Counted from the stretch's first letter, positions 43,915 through 53,928 are shown. The stretch is 64,000 bases of DNA from Sulfurihydrogenibium subterraneum DSM 15120 (GCF_000619805.1 NZ_JHUV01000008.1:248001-312000); one strand, 5' to 3'. The notes: generated from the sequence alone by a model not told the origin. Program-made: numbers and translations.

Positions 43915-44664
43915 ATGGAAAAGTTTTTTTTAAATGGTCAGCATTTTAACGATTTATCACTTCTAAGACCTTTAATGTATGGTGAAGGAGTTTTTGAGAC
44001 CTTTAGATACAATCAAAAACTTCCTAAATACATAGACTATCACTACGAAAGACTTATAAAAGGAGCTTCCTTCTTAAAAATACCACACATAACTAAGGAA
44101 GATTACATATATTACATTAATCAAGCTGTAAACTCTGTAGAAGAGAAAGACTTGTATGTAAAAACGATTTTACTGTCAGAAGGTAATTCTTACTACCCAT
44201 TACAGCCGTATAAAAGTAATCTTTTAGTGGTTGTAAAACCGTATCAAACAATAAATTCTCCTATTACTTTAACTGTATCTCCTTACAGAGTCCACAGTAA
44301 AGACCCACTACTTAAAATAAAATCAACTAACTACCTTAGAAACATTCTGGTAAAAAGATACGCCCAAGAAAAAGGATTTTTTGATGCAATTATTTTAAAT
44401 GAAGATGATTGTATAACTGAAACCTCTTCTGCTAACATATTTTGGATAAAAGGTAGATACCTTTACACTCCTTCTTTAGACTGTGGAGTATTAGAAGGTA
44501 TATCAAGGAGAAAAATATTAGAAGAAGCTAAAAATCAAGGATTTATTGTTGTGGAAGGAATGTTTAACTTAAAAGATTTAAAAGATGCAAATATAATCTT
44601 TCTGTCTAATGCTCTACACGGAATAATGAAAGTAGAAAACATTGACCCAGAGGTATTTAAATGA
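43915..44664 (+). CDS. Class IV aminotransferase, probably aminodeoxychorismate lyase
   Basis: PLP fold-type IV protein of 249 residues. Seen: MYGEGVFETFRY, the PLP Lys in KIKSTNYLRNILVKR, and ITETSSANIFWIKG. The short length and these features resemble PabC (p-aminobenzoate formation for folate) more than branched-chain aminotransferase IlvE or D-amino-acid transaminase, though these cannot be excluded. Overlaps dacB by four bases. Confidence 0.78.
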   Translation: MEKFFLNGQHFNDLSLLRPLMYGEGVFETFRYNQKLPKYIDYHYERLIKGASFLKIPHITKEDYIYYINQAVNSVEEKDLYVKTILLSEGNSYYPLQPYKSNLLVVVKPYQTINSPITLTVSPYRVHSKDPLLKIKSTNYLRNILVKRYAQEKGFFDAIILNEDDCITETSSANIFWIKGRYLYTPSLDCGVLEGISRRKILEEAKNQGFIVVEGMFNLKDLKDANIIFLSNALHGIMKVENIDPEVFK

Positions 44665-46031
44665 GATTTAAGATTTTAATTCTAACTATTTTATACACTT
44701 TTGTTCTGTCTTACGCAAACCCTTTAAAAGAAGAAATTGAAAGTTTAATTAAAGACCAAGATGTTGCCGTAGGTATTTACGTAGAGTCCTTGGCAACAAA
44801 AAGTTTTAAATACATTTTGAACGAAAAAATGCCTTTTATTCCAGCTTCAAATCAAAAGATTCTTACAACAGCTACAGCTATAATTAATCTAACTCCAGAT
44901 TACAGATTTAAAACAACTGTTTTAACAGACGGTTTTATAAAAGACGGAGTTTTAAAAGGCAATCTTTACTTAAAAGGAGGAGCTGACCCATCTTTATCTG
45001 AAGGAGATTTAAAAAGTTTTGCTGATTACTTAAAACAGTTGGGTATTTCAAAAATAGAAGGAAATATTATAGGAGATGATTCTTTCTTTTCAGAAGAAGG
45101 GAGAGGACACGGCTGGCCAGAGAAAGATTTTGATTACTGTTTTACAGCTCCTTTTAGTGCTTTATCTGTAAATGAAAACTGTCTAAGATTAGAAATTTTG
45201 TCAGATAAGAAAAATACAGTTATAAAAATGTATCCAGACAACGATTACTTTGAAATTGTTAACAATCTTGAATTATCTAAAAAATATTCAGATTACAAGG
45301 TTAAAGTAGAAGGAAGAAAGATATATCTCTTTGGAAAAATAAAGCCTTTATCCAAAGTTGAGGTTTCAATTCCTGTTGAAAATCCTTCACTATTTACAAC
45401 TTCTGTTTTATACAAAGTAATTAAGCAAAGTGGTATAAAGATAACTGGAAAATACTACATAGGAAAAACGCCATCAAATACAACTGTAATAATTACTCAT
45501 AAATCCCAGCCACTTAAAGAGATTATAAAAAAAGCAAACAAGGACAGTAATAACTTTTATGCAGAACAGATATTTAGAACCTTAGGTAAAGAGATTTTAG
45601 GCAAAGGAGATACAGAAACTTCTGCTACAGTGGTAATAAACACTCTAAAAAGAGCTGGAATAGATGTTTCTAATATTAGAATTTACGATGGTAGTGGGCT
45701 TTCAAGATTTAACCAAATCACACCTGAAAGTATATCAAAGATTTTATCTTACATGTATAACACTCCATACTTTTTTGATTTTTATCAGTCTTTAGCGGTA
45801 GCAGGGACAGATGGAACTCTAAAACATAGATTTAAAGATGTAAAAGGTAAGATTTATGCAAAAACAGGATACATTAAAGGTGTAAAAAATCTGTCAGGAT
45901 ACATTCTTTCAGATAACGGAGAAGTCTATGTATTTTCTATATTAGTAAACAATCTTAAATCTACCGAGATTGCAAATAAAATTCAAGAGAGTATATGCTT
46001 AATCCTTGCCAATGGAAAAACTCAGTTATAA
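44661..46031 (+). CDS. dacB: D-alanyl-D-alanine carboxypeptidase/endopeptidase (PBP4 family)
   Basis: Periplasmic penicillin-binding protein of peptidase family S13 that trims or opens peptidoglycan cross-links. The 456-residue chain has a signal peptide ending near SYANP, the SxxK nucleophile in PASNQKILTT near residue 60, SNN in KDSNNFYAEQ and KTG in YAKTGYIKGV. All three motifs are intact. Starts within the preceding gene, ends 33 bases before rseP. Confidence 0.92.
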   Translation: MRFKILILTILYTFVLSYANPLKEEIESLIKDQDVAVGIYVESLATKSFKYILNEKMPFIPASNQKILTTATAIINLTPDYRFKTTVLTDGFIKDGVLKGNLYLKGGADPSLSEGDLKSFADYLKQLGISKIEGNIIGDDSFFSEEGRGHGWPEKDFDYCFTAPFSALSVNENCLRLEILSDKKNTVIKMYPDNDYFEIVNNLELSKKYSDYKVKVEGRKIYLFGKIKPLSKVEVSIPVENPSLFTTSVLYKVIKQSGIKITGKYYIGKTPSNTTVIITHKSQPLKEIIKKANKDSNNFYAEQIFRTLGKEILGKGDTETSATVVINTLKRAGIDVSNIRIYDGSGLSRFNQITPESISKILSYMYNTPYFFDFYQSLAVAGTDGTLKHRFKDVKGKIYAKTGYIKGVKNLSGYILSDNGEVYVFSILVNNLKSTEIANKIQESICLILANGKTQL

Positions 46032-46064
46032 TTTATCTTTTAATATTTTAGGAGGTTTGAAAAA

Positions 46065-47384
46065 GTGACTTTACTGGCATTTTTAATTATGTTAGGCGTT
46101 TTAATAACTATTCATGAGCTTGGACACTTTTTATTTGCAAGAATGTTTGGTGTTAAAGTAGAGTCTTTCTCCATAGGTTTTGGACCGCCTATCTTTAAAT
46201 GGAGAGGAAAAGAGACAGAGTATCAAGTAGCCCTTATCCCCCTTGGTGGATATGTAAAAATGTACGGTGAAGACTCAATGACAGAGCCTATACAAGGAAA
46301 TGTAGATAAATCTGCATTTTCTGACCCAAGGTCTTTCCACTCTAAACCAAACTGGCAAAAAATGTTAATAGCCTTTGCGGGACCTTTATTTAACATCATT
46401 CTTGCAATAATACTGTTTATAGCTGTTTACATAATTGGGACAAAAGAGCCTGCTTATCTATCTGAACCTGTTGTTGTAGGTTATGTAGAGAAAAACTCTA
46501 TCGCTGAAAAAGTAGGAATACAACCTTTTGACAAAATAATCAAAGTAAACGGGAAAGAAGTAAAAAACTGGAAAGAATTTACAATAGAGATAGGCATGAA
46601 AGCTGGAAAAAATGTTGAGCTTGAAATATTTAGAAATGGAAATATTCAAAAAGTATCAGTTCTACTTCCAGATGATATGACAAAACAGTCTTTTGGTATA
46701 TCTCCTGTTTTACCTGCCAAGGTAGGTAAAGTATTAGAAAACTCTCCAGCTGCAAAAGCAGGATTAAAAGAAGGAGATGTTATAGTTGGAGTAAATGGAA
46801 GACCTATCAACACTTGGTTTGAATTTGCTGATTTTATGGCTTCATTAAAAGAAAAACAGAGTATTAACTTACTTGTTAAAAGGGATAATAAAATCTTTAG
46901 TATTATGATTGAACCTCAATATAATGAAGAGTTAAAGAAGTTTACAATAGGAATAGCACCAAAGTTTGAAGCAAAAACTATACAATATTCTCCTATAGAA
47001 GCTGTAGGAAAAGCTTTTGAAAAAACTAAAGACCTAACAGTTGCAATATACAATGTAATTGCTGGACTTATAACTGGAGAGGTATCATTTAAAACCCTTG
47101 GAGGTCCTATATCAATAGCCAAGTTTTCAGGAGAGGCGTTAGAAACAGGGATAAGTACTTTCTTGTTTGCTATGGCTTTTATATCTCTGCAACTTGGATA
47201 TTTAAACCTTCTACCTATACCCGTTTTAGACGGAGGATTGATACTTATTTTACTTATTGAAACGATAATAAGAAGACCTCTGCCAGATAAAGCAAAAGAA
47301 TATTTAGCTTACTTTGGATTCGCACTACTTGGAACCTTAATGATATACGTCATTTTTAATGATATATTAAGAGTTATACAATAA
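46065..47384 (+). CDS. rseP: RIP metalloprotease RseP (site-2 protease)
   Basis: Intramembrane zinc protease that cuts membrane-bound regulators such as anti-sigma factors. The 439-residue product has HEXXH in ITIHELGHFLFARMFG near residue 18, two PDZ domains (about 120-290) and the second metal motif NLLPIPVLDGG near the C-terminus. Starts at GTG with GGAGG upstream. Its usual neighbours dxr and cdsA are not here. Confidence 0.95.
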   Translation: MTLLAFLIMLGVLITIHELGHFLFARMFGVKVESFSIGFGPPIFKWRGKETEYQVALIPLGGYVKMYGEDSMTEPIQGNVDKSAFSDPRSFHSKPNWQKMLIAFAGPLFNIILAIILFIAVYIIGTKEPAYLSEPVVVGYVEKNSIAEKVGIQPFDKIIKVNGKEVKNWKEFTIEIGMKAGKNVELEIFRNGNIQKVSVLLPDDMTKQSFGISPVLPAKVGKVLENSPAAKAGLKEGDVIVGVNGRPINTWFEFADFMASLKEKQSINLLVKRDNKIFSIMIEPQYNEELKKFTIGIAPKFEAKTIQYSPIEAVGKAFEKTKDLTVAIYNVIAGLITGEVSFKTLGGPISIAKFSGEALETGISTFLFAMAFISLQLGYLNLLPIPVLDGGLILILLIETIIRRPLPDKAKEYLAYFGFALLGTLMIYVIFNDILRVIQ

Positions 47385-47419
47385 ATATATCAAATATATT
47401 TTTATATATGGAGTAGAAA

Positions 47420-47899
47420 ATGGCTACAAGAGTGGGGATAATTGTTTTAAGTGGAACCTTAGATAAGGTAATGCCTGCATTCATCATAGGAACTACTGCA
47501 GCAGCAATGGGAATGGAAGTTGGAATGTTTTTCAGTTTCTACGGTTTAAACGCCATTCATAAAGAAAAACATAAAAATCTAAAAGTATCACCTATCGGAA
47601 ACCCTGCTATGCCAATGCCAATACCAGTGCCTCAAATACTTACCGTAATGCCTGGAATGATGGACTTTGCAACCTCTATGATGAAATCAATGATGGAAAA
47701 ACACAAAGTCCCATCACTACCTGACCTTATTCGGCAAGCAAAAGAGTTAGAGATAAAACTATACCCTTGCCAAACTGCAATGACACTTTTTGGATACACA
47801 ACGGATGATTTAATAGAAGGCGTAGAAAAACCAGCTGGAGCTGCCACATTTTTAAGTTTTGTTAATGCAGGAGATAAATCAATTGTGTTAAACTTTTAA
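47420..47899 (+). CDS. DsrE/DsrF-like (DsrE2) sulfur-carrier family protein
   Basis: A 159-residue protein of the DsrE2 group. VGIIVLSGTLDKVMPAFIIG and GMEVGMFFSFYGL form the core; a Met/Pro-rich loop follows, then the conserved Cys in LYPCQTAMTLFG. Family members pass sulfane sulfur in sulfur-oxidising bacteria, in line with a sulfur-oxidising Aquificota. Only one clearly conserved Cys is seen. No rhodanese, TusA or Hdr genes are adjacent. Confidence 0.85.
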   Translation: MATRVGIIVLSGTLDKVMPAFIIGTTAAAMGMEVGMFFSFYGLNAIHKEKHKNLKVSPIGNPAMPMPIPVPQILTVMPGMMDFATSMMKSMMEKHKVPSLPDLIRQAKELEIKLYPCQTAMTLFGYTTDDLIEGVEKPAGAATFLSFVNAGDKSIVLNF

Positions 47900-47900
47900 T

Positions 47901-48584
47901 ATGATCATAAAGGAAAATTACGAAAAAATAGAGGAAAGGATTCAGAAAGCTTGTCAAAGAAGCGGTAGAAAAAGAGAGGAAGTTATACTGCTTGCAGCAT
48001 CTAAAACCCAGCCTGTAGAAAAGATACTACAGGCTTACCAATGTGGTATAAGATACTTCGGAGAAAACAGAGTCCAAGAAGGAATAGAAAAAATAGGAGT
48101 TTTAAAAGAATACAAAGACATCCACTGGCATCTTATTGGAGGACTTCAAACAAACAAAGTAAAGTATGCAGTTAAATACTTTGAAATGATTCACTCCGTA
48201 GACAGAGAAGACCTTGTTGATGAGCTTGAAAAAAGAGCTTCAAAAATAAATAAAGTCCAAGAAGGACTTATAGAAGTTAACTTTGGAGAAGAGTCTAAAT
48301 TTGGAGTAAAGGAAGAAGACCTAAAAAAACTATTTGAGTATATTCTGACAAAGAAACATATAAAAATTTTAGGACTTATGGCAATACCACCTTACTTTGA
48401 AAACTTAGAAGATGTAAGACCATTTTTTAGAAAGTTAAGACAGTTAAAAGAAGAGTTAGAAAAAGAGTTTAACTTACAGCTTCCACATCTTTCTATGGGA
48501 ATGTCCCACGACTTTGAAGTTGCAATAGAAGAAGGATCTACTATAGTAAGGATAGGAACTGCACTTTTTGGAGAAAGAAAATGA
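47901..48584 (+). CDS. yggS: YggS-family PLP homeostasis protein
   Basis: A 227-residue single-domain PLP-binding protein of the alanine racemase fold, regulating free PLP and amino-acid pools. PLP Lys in LLAASKTQPVEKI near residue 34, then GIRYFGENRVQEG, HWHLIGGLQTNKVK and LSMGMSHDFEVAIEEG. The ATG follows the DsrE2 stop by one base. Overlaps the Trm112-like gene. Confidence 0.94.
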   Translation: MIIKENYEKIEERIQKACQRSGRKREEVILLAASKTQPVEKILQAYQCGIRYFGENRVQEGIEKIGVLKEYKDIHWHLIGGLQTNKVKYAVKYFEMIHSVDREDLVDELEKRASKINKVQEGLIEVNFGEESKFGVKEEDLKKLFEYILTKKHIKILGLMAIPPYFENLEDVRPFFRKLRQLKEELEKEFNLQLPHLSMGMSHDFEVAIEEGSTIVRIGTALFGERK

Positions 48585-48769
48585 TAAATAAAGACCTTTT
48601 AACAATACTTGCCTGTCCTGTTTGTAAATCAGACTTAGAGTACATAAAAATTAAAGAAAATGAATTTCTTAAATGTTTAAAATGTAATCTCTACTATCCG
48701 ATAAAAGAAGATATTCCAATTTTACTTGAAGATGAAGCATTAAAGGAAGAAGATGTTAAAAGAGATTAA
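48581..48769 (+). CDS. Trm112-family zinc-ribbon protein
   Basis: A 62-residue protein with LLTILACPVCKSDLEY and FLKCLKCNLYYPIKEDIPILL, the YcaR/Trm112 signature with two CxxC pairs. In eukaryotes Trm112 activates methyltransferases; the bacterial role is unclear. Overlaps both neighbours (4 and 17 bases), so it is tightly co-translated. Confidence 0.9.
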   Translation: MINKDLLTILACPVCKSDLEYIKIKENEFLKCLKCNLYYPIKEDIPILLEDEALKEEDVKRD

Positions 48770-50492
48770 GTACGTTCTTTTAGCTTTGTTTATCATCATC
48801 TTAGGATTTTTACCGTTTTACTTAATATCCTCAAAACCTTCAAACCAAATTGAGATAAAAAAGTTAGACATAACAAATTTAGAGCCTGTTATCGGAAAAG
48901 AAGGAGGCATTTTAAAGAGAACATTATCATCTGACCCTAAAACCTTAAATCCTGTAATGGCTCAGGAGACAAGCTCTACAGCAGTTATTGGTTCTTTATT
49001 TAATGGACTTACAAAAATAAATGAAAAAACATTACTTCCTGAGGGAGATTTAGCAGAAAAATGGGAAGTTGACAGCACTGGAACTGTTTGGAGATTTTAT
49101 CTAAGAGATGCAAAATGGTTTGATGGAAAACCAGTTACAGCTGATGATGTTGTATTTACCTATAACGAGATATACTACAACGACTCAATCCCTACATCTT
49201 CAAGAGATGTTTTAACGGTAGAAGGAAAACCTTTTAAGGTAAGAAAAATAGATGATAAAACAGTAGAGTTTACTTTACCTAAACTTTTTGCAGTCTTTTT
49301 AAACGCAGTTGGTCAACCTATACTTCCAAAACACATCCTTGAAAAATCAGTAAAAGAAGGAAAATTTCCTTCAACTTGGACTGTAAACACAGACCCTAAA
49401 GAGATAATAGGAACTGGTCCTTATAAACTTGTAAAGTACGTTCAAGGTCAGTACGTAATCTATGAAAGAAATCCTTACTACTGGGAAAAAGATAAAATAG
49501 GACAGCAATTACCTTATATAGTCTCAATACAGTCTCAGATAATAAAAGACCCTGACGTTTCTTTAGTTAAATTTTTATCAGGAGAAAGTGATATATACAG
49601 TGTTAGACCTTCTGATTTACCAAAGTTGGCTGAAAATTACAAAAAAGGAGATTTTACCATTTATAACTTAGGTTCAACACCAGCTATAACATTTATAGTT
49701 TTTAACCAAAATCCAAAGGCACCTATACCTAAGTATAAACTTAAATGGTTTCAAAACGAAAAATTCCGTCAAGCTATTTCTTATGCTGTAGACAGGGTAG
49801 GTATTGTAAATATGGTTTACAACGGACTGGCACACCCTATATATACAGCTGTAACACCAGCCCAAAAAAGATTGTTTGATGAAAATTACTATCCAAAGTA
49901 TCCTTATGATTTAAAAAAAGCAAAAGAGATTCTTTTATCAATAGGATTTACAAAAGGGAAAGATGGATTTTTATACGATAAAGAAGGACACAAACTTAGC
50001 TTTACACTTATAACAAACGCAGGAAACAAAGAGAGAGAATCTATAGGGAACATTGTAAAAGAAGATTTAAAAAAGATAGGAGTAGAAGTAAACTTTCAAG
50101 GACTTGACTTTAATAACTTGGTATCAAAATTAATGGCAAACTACGATTTTGAAGCTGTAATAATAGGTCTAACAGGAAGTATAGACCCATACTTTGGGCA
50201 AAGCGTCTGGCTATCTTCAGGACATATGCATATGTGGAACCCAAAACAAAAAACTCCTGCAACGGAATGGGAAGCTAAAATAGATGAGCTATTTAAAAAA
50301 GCATCAACAGAACTTGACCCTATAAAAAGGGATAACCTTTATAAACAAGCATTTAAAATAATCGGAGAAAAACAGCCTATGATATTCATAGCAGCTCCCG
50401 AAGAGATGGTAGCAGTAAAAAACAAACTAAAAAACGTTTTTCCTACAGTATGGGGATGGTATAAAGGAGATTACGTGTTTATTGACAGGTAA
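48753..50492 (+). CDS. Peptide/nickel-type ABC transporter substrate-binding protein
   Basis: Family 5 solute-binding protein of 579 residues. N-terminal membrane anchor (VLLALFIIILGFLPFYLI), then TLSSDPKTLNPVMAQETSS, LAEKWEVDSTGTVWRFYLRD and VTADDVVFTYNEI, typical of OppA/DppA relatives. No lipobox, so probably anchored by an uncleaved helix. No permease or ATPase genes are adjacent; it may serve a transporter coded elsewhere. Confidence 0.9.
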   Translation: MLKEIKYVLLALFIIILGFLPFYLISSKPSNQIEIKKLDITNLEPVIGKEGGILKRTLSSDPKTLNPVMAQETSSTAVIGSLFNGLTKINEKTLLPEGDLAEKWEVDSTGTVWRFYLRDAKWFDGKPVTADDVVFTYNEIYYNDSIPTSSRDVLTVEGKPFKVRKIDDKTVEFTLPKLFAVFLNAVGQPILPKHILEKSVKEGKFPSTWTVNTDPKEIIGTGPYKLVKYVQGQYVIYERNPYYWEKDKIGQQLPYIVSIQSQIIKDPDVSLVKFLSGESDIYSVRPSDLPKLAENYKKGDFTIYNLGSTPAITFIVFNQNPKAPIPKYKLKWFQNEKFRQAISYAVDRVGIVNMVYNGLAHPIYTAVTPAQKRLFDENYYPKYPYDLKKAKEILLSIGFTKGKDGFLYDKEGHKLSFTLITNAGNKERESIGNIVKEDLKKIGVEVNFQGLDFNNLVSKLMANYDFEAVIIGLTGSIDPYFGQSVWLSSGHMHMWNPKQKTPATEWEAKIDELFKKASTELDPIKRDNLYKQAFKIIGEKQPMIFIAAPEEMVAVKNKLKNVFPTVWGWYKGDYVFIDR

Positions 50493-50507
50493 GGTATAAT
50501 TAGTCTA

Positions 50508-50516
50508 TGGTATAAT
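50508..50516 (+). promoter_or_regulatory. Extended -10 promoter of rpsO-pnp
   Basis: TGGTATAAT 44 bases above rpsO, with no matching -35. A second TATAAT lies at 50495-50500. Confidence 0.4.
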
Positions 50517-50559
50517 ATTTTTTTGAATAATTTTAAACACTTTTTATTAGGAGGTATAG

Positions 50560-50847
50560 ATGTCAATCACAGCTGAGAAGAAGCAAGAACTTATTAAAAA
50601 GTTTGCTTTACATGAAAACGATACAGGTTCACCAGAAGTTCAAATTGCAATTCTTACAGAAAGAATAAGAAACCTTACAGAGCACATTAAAGCAAACAAA
50701 AAAGACCTTCACTCAAGAAGAGGTCTTATTGGAATGGTTAATAAAAGAAAAAAACTTTTAAGCTATTTAAAAAGAGTAGATGAACAAAGATACAGAAAAG
50801 TTATAGAGGAATTAGGTATAAGAGAATCAGCTGGAACAAATCAATAA
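50560..50847 (+). CDS. rpsO: 30S ribosomal protein S15
   Basis: Primary 16S rRNA-binding protein, 95 residues. [20 protein letters not shown], the rRNA-contacting [10 protein letters not shown]-like stretch ([20 protein letters not shown]) and [10 protein letters not shown] are diagnostic. AGGAGG before the ATG. In many bacteria S15 represses its own mRNA; the 5' leader here is short. Followed by pnp as in E. coli. Confidence 0.97.
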   Translation: MSITAEKKQELIKKFALHENDTGSPEVQIAILTERIRNLTEHIKANKKDLHSRRGLIGMVNKRKKLLSYLKRVDEQRYRKVIEELGIRESAGTNQ

Positions 50848-50866
50848 TGTAATGTAGGGAGCTGTA

Positions 50867-52990
50867 ATGGAGATAGAAGAAATTAAGGTTGAGACAGAAG
50901 TTAATGGAGCTCCTTTTATAATTGAAACAGGATATTTTGCAAAACAGGCAAACGGTGCGGTAATAGTAAGACAAGGAGATACTGCTGTCTTAGTAACGGC
51001 AGTAATGTCTGAAGAACCACAAACTGATATAGATTTTCTTCCTTTAACCGTTGAATATAGAGAAAAGTATTACGCTTATGGTAAAATTCCTGGTGGTTTT
51101 GTAAAAAGAGAAGGAAAACCTACAGATAGAGAAGTATTGGTAGCAAGAAACATTGACAGACCTATTAGACCATTATTTCCAAAGGGTTTTTATAATGATA
51201 TAGTTATTACTGCTTACACATTATCAGCAGATGATAAATATGACCCAGATGTTTTAGGAATAGTAGGAGCTTCTGCAGCTCTACATATATCAGATATACC
51301 TTTTGAAGGTCCCATTGCAGGTGTTAGAGTCTGTAGAGTTAACGGAGAATTTATAGCAAATCCAACTTACCAGCAAAAAGCTCAAGCGGATATTGAAATA
51401 GTTGTTGCTGGTTCAAAAGATGCGATTGTTATGGTAGAAGGTGGTTCAAAAGAAGTTCCAGAAGAAGATATTCTTGAAGCTATGATGTTTGGTCATCAAG
51501 AGATAAAAAAACTGATAGAGCTTCAAGAAGAGTTAAGGGCAAAATGTGGTAAAGAAAAACTACAAGTTCCTATAGATGAAGAAGAGATAATTTTAAAAGA
51601 CAAACTGACAGAATTTGCTTACGAAAAAATAAAAGAAGCATTTAAAATTACAGATAAAAAACAGAGAAACAAAACAATTAACTCTATATTTGAGGAAGCT
51701 GTAGCTACCCTTGAGATACCAGAAGAAAAAATAAAAAAAGCTTCTTTTATTTACAAAGATATAGTGAGCAACGTAATGAGAGATAATATATTAAACGAAG
51801 GCATAAGAATAGACGGCAGGAAACCAGAAGAGATAAGACCTATATGGATTAAAGTTGGAGTATTCCCAAGGAACCACGGGTCTGCAATATTTACAAGAGG
51901 ACAAACTCAAGCTTTTGTTACTGTAACTTTAGGTTCCCTTTCAGAAGGTCAGATAGAAGAGAGTATAGAGGCTGGCGAGGTAATGAAAAGGTTTATGCTT
52001 CACTACAACTTCCCTCCTTTCTCTACAGGTGAAGCTAAACCTCCAAGAGCAACTTCAAGAAGGGAGATAGGACACGGAAACTTAGCAGAAAGAGCATTAG
52101 AGCCACTCATCCCACCGGAAGAAGAATTTCCATATGTTATAAGAGTTGTATCAGATATATTAGAGTCTAACGGTTCTACCTCTATGGCAACTGTATGTGG
52201 AGGTTCTTTGGCTTTATTTGATGCTGGAGTGCCGATGAAGAAACACGTTGCCGGTATAGCAATGGGATTAATTAAAGCAGAAGATAAGTTTGTAATACTT
52301 TCTGACATATTAGGAGATGAGGACCACCTTGGAGATATGGACTTTAAGGTTGCAGGAACGAGAGACGGTGTTACATCTATTCAGATGGACATAAAAGTTA
52401 AAGGTCTAACAAAAGAAATCCTTGAAAAAGCTTTACAGCAAGCAAGGGAAGGCAAAAATTACATTCTAGACCTTATGTATCAAGCTATACCAGAACCAAG
52501 AAAAGAAGTATCCCCTTACGCTCCAACAGTTACAACTCTAAGAGTTTTACCTGATAAAATACCTATCATAATAGGTCCAGCTGGTAAAAATATTAAAAAG
52601 ATTATAGAGGAAACAAAAGTTAAGATAGATTTAGACCCGGAAGGATTAGTCAAAATATATGCAACTTCTAGAGAGGCAGCAGAAAAAGCTGTAAGTATGA
52701 TAAATGAGCTTATTTTAGATATAGAGTTAGGCGAAGTTTACATGGGGAAAGTTACAAGGGTAGAAGATTACGGAGCATTTGTTGAGCTATTACCCGGAAG
52801 ATTATCTTTACTACACGTATCTCAAATAACAGGAGAAAGATTAAAATCTGCAAAAGAAAAAATAAAAGTTGGTGATATTCTAAAGGTTAAAGTGTCTGAG
52901 ATTGATGATCAAGGAAGAGTAAAAGTTTCATTAAAGGATGTCCCTGAAAATGTCGAACCTAAAAATAAATTCCTTTTCAAGGAAGAATAA
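50867..52990 (+). CDS. pnp: Polyribonucleotide nucleotidyltransferase (PNPase)
   Basis: 3'-5' phosphorolytic exoribonuclease, 707 residues. Two RNase PH domains (with FFRNHGS-like VFPRNHGSAIFTRGQTQAF and REIGHGNLAERALEPLIP), a linking helical domain, then KH (IIIGPAGKNIKKI) and S1 (GKVTRVEDYGAFVEL) domains at the C-terminus. All parts are intact. Conserved rpsO-pnp order. Confidence 0.97.
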   Translation: MEIEEIKVETEVNGAPFIIETGYFAKQANGAVIVRQGDTAVLVTAVMSEEPQTDIDFLPLTVEYREKYYAYGKIPGGFVKREGKPTDREVLVARNIDRPIRPLFPKGFYNDIVITAYTLSADDKYDPDVLGIVGASAALHISDIPFEGPIAGVRVCRVNGEFIANPTYQQKAQADIEIVVAGSKDAIVMVEGGSKEVPEEDILEAMMFGHQEIKKLIELQEELRAKCGKEKLQVPIDEEEIILKDKLTEFAYEKIKEAFKITDKKQRNKTINSIFEEAVATLEIPEEKIKKASFIYKDIVSNVMRDNILNEGIRIDGRKPEEIRPIWIKVGVFPRNHGSAIFTRGQTQAFVTVTLGSLSEGQIEESIEAGEVMKRFMLHYNFPPFSTGEAKPPRATSRREIGHGNLAERALEPLIPPEEEFPYVIRVVSDILESNGSTSMATVCGGSLALFDAGVPMKKHVAGIAMGLIKAEDKFVILSDILGDEDHLGDMDFKVAGTRDGVTSIQMDIKVKGLTKEILEKALQQAREGKNYILDLMYQAIPEPRKEVSPYAPTVTTLRVLPDKIPIIIGPAGKNIKKIIEETKVKIDLDPEGLVKIYATSREAAEKAVSMINELILDIELGEVYMGKVTRVEDYGAFVELLPGRLSLLHVSQITGERLKSAKEKIKVGDILKVKVSEIDDQGRVKVSLKDVPENVEPKNKFLFKEE

Positions 52991-53008
52991 TTTAAGGGGG
53001 TAGGTAAA

Positions 53009-53407
53009 ATGATTAACAAATTTAAAAAAGCAAGTATTGCTTTTGCTATGGCGGGTTATATGACTTTATTATCAACAGCTCCTGCTCCTGCCGCAATGGT
53101 AGATTCAGTTATGTCTCAAAATCAATCTGTAATTGAAAACCAAAGAGAAGCTGAAATTAATAAAATTCAAAGAGCATTAGAAAACCAGCTTGTTAGAGAG
53201 AAGTTAAAAGCTTATGGTTTAACAGATGAAGAAGTTAAACAAAAGTTAGATAAAATGAGCGACCAACAGATACATATGTTAGCGCAGGCTTCCGATAAAG
53301 TTTTAGCAGGTGGTGATGCAATAGGTGCAGTTATAGGCGTTCTTATAATTGTTTTACTTATCATAGTTATTCTTAAACTTTTAAATAAAGAAATAATAAT
53401 CAGATAA
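53009..53407 (+). CDS. PA2779-family protein
   Basis: A 132-residue secreted or membrane protein resembling Pseudomonas PA2779. Basic start and hydrophobic signal (ASIAFAMAGYMTLLSTAPAP), then AAMVDSVMSQNQSV, a charged helical section with LKAYGLTDEEVKQKLDKMSD, then a GGDAIGAVIG motif leading into a C-terminal membrane helix. AGGGGG before the ATG. Next gene is the partner PA2778-type peptidase. Function of the family is not known. Confidence 0.8.
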   Translation: MINKFKKASIAFAMAGYMTLLSTAPAPAAMVDSVMSQNQSVIENQREAEINKIQRALENQLVREKLKAYGLTDEEVKQKLDKMSDQQIHMLAQASDKVLAGGDAIGAVIGVLIIVLLIIVILKLLNKEIIIR

Positions 53408-53414
53408 TATAGTA

Positions 53415-53430
53415 GGGAGGTTTGCCTCCC
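53415..53430 (+). terminator. Hairpin between PA2779- and PA2778-type genes
   Basis: GGGAGG-TTTG-CCTCCC followed by TTTACTATT. The stem includes the only ribosome-site-like sequence before the next gene. May be a weak terminator or translational control element. Confidence 0.45.
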
Positions 53431-53439
53431 TTTACTATT

Positions 53440-53928
53440 ATGAAAAAAATTTTTTTTGTTATTTTATTTTTATTTAATGTATCTTTTAGTCAAGTCCTTT
53501 TAAACGTTCCTTTTGTAAAACAAAAAGATGAGTTTTGTGGACCTGCCTCTTTATCTTCGGTATTCAATTTCTACGGATTAGAAATATCTCAAGAAGAAAT
53601 TGGAAAAGAAGTTTACAATCCTAAATTAAAAGGTGCTTTAATAACAGATTTAGAAAATTTTGCTAAGTCAAACGGTTTTAAAACCATTTTGAAAAAATCA
53701 GATATTAATGAAATTAAAACATTTATAGATGAGAAAAAGCCTGTCATTGCATTGATAGACTTAGGTTTTTGGGTTGTTTCTAAACCTCATTATGTTGTAA
53801 TCATTGGATACAACGAAAAAGGATTTTTTGTACATTCTGGATACGAAGAAAAAGTTTTTATCCCTTACCAAGAGTTTGAAGAAAAATGGGGAAAGATGGG
53901 AAAAACAATATTAGTGGTTTACAGATGA
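53440..53928 (+). CDS. PA2778-type C39-like cysteine peptidase
   Basis: A 162-residue protein with signal peptide (MKKIFFVILFLFNVSFSQ) and a papain-like C39 domain: Cys in QKDEFCGPASLSSVFNFYG, His in KPHYVVIIGYNEKGFFVH. ATG 53440 gives a proper signal peptide; a TTG at 53422 lies within a hairpin. In Pseudomonas, PA2778 carries TPR repeats in the same chain; here they are in the next gene. Possibly processes the PA2779-type protein (inference). Confidence 0.8.
   Translation: MKKIFFVILFLFNVSFSQVLLNVPFVKQKDEFCGPASLSSVFNFYGLEISQEEIGKEVYNPKLKGALITDLENFAKSNGFKTILKKSDINEIKTFIDEKKPVIALIDLGFWVVSKPHYVVIIGYNEKGFFVHSGYEEKVFIPYQEFEEKWGKMGKTILVVYR

Noticed and set aside
48753-50492. A complete peptide uptake operon
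   Set aside because: Only the binding protein is present; the flanking genes are Trm112-like and rpsO.
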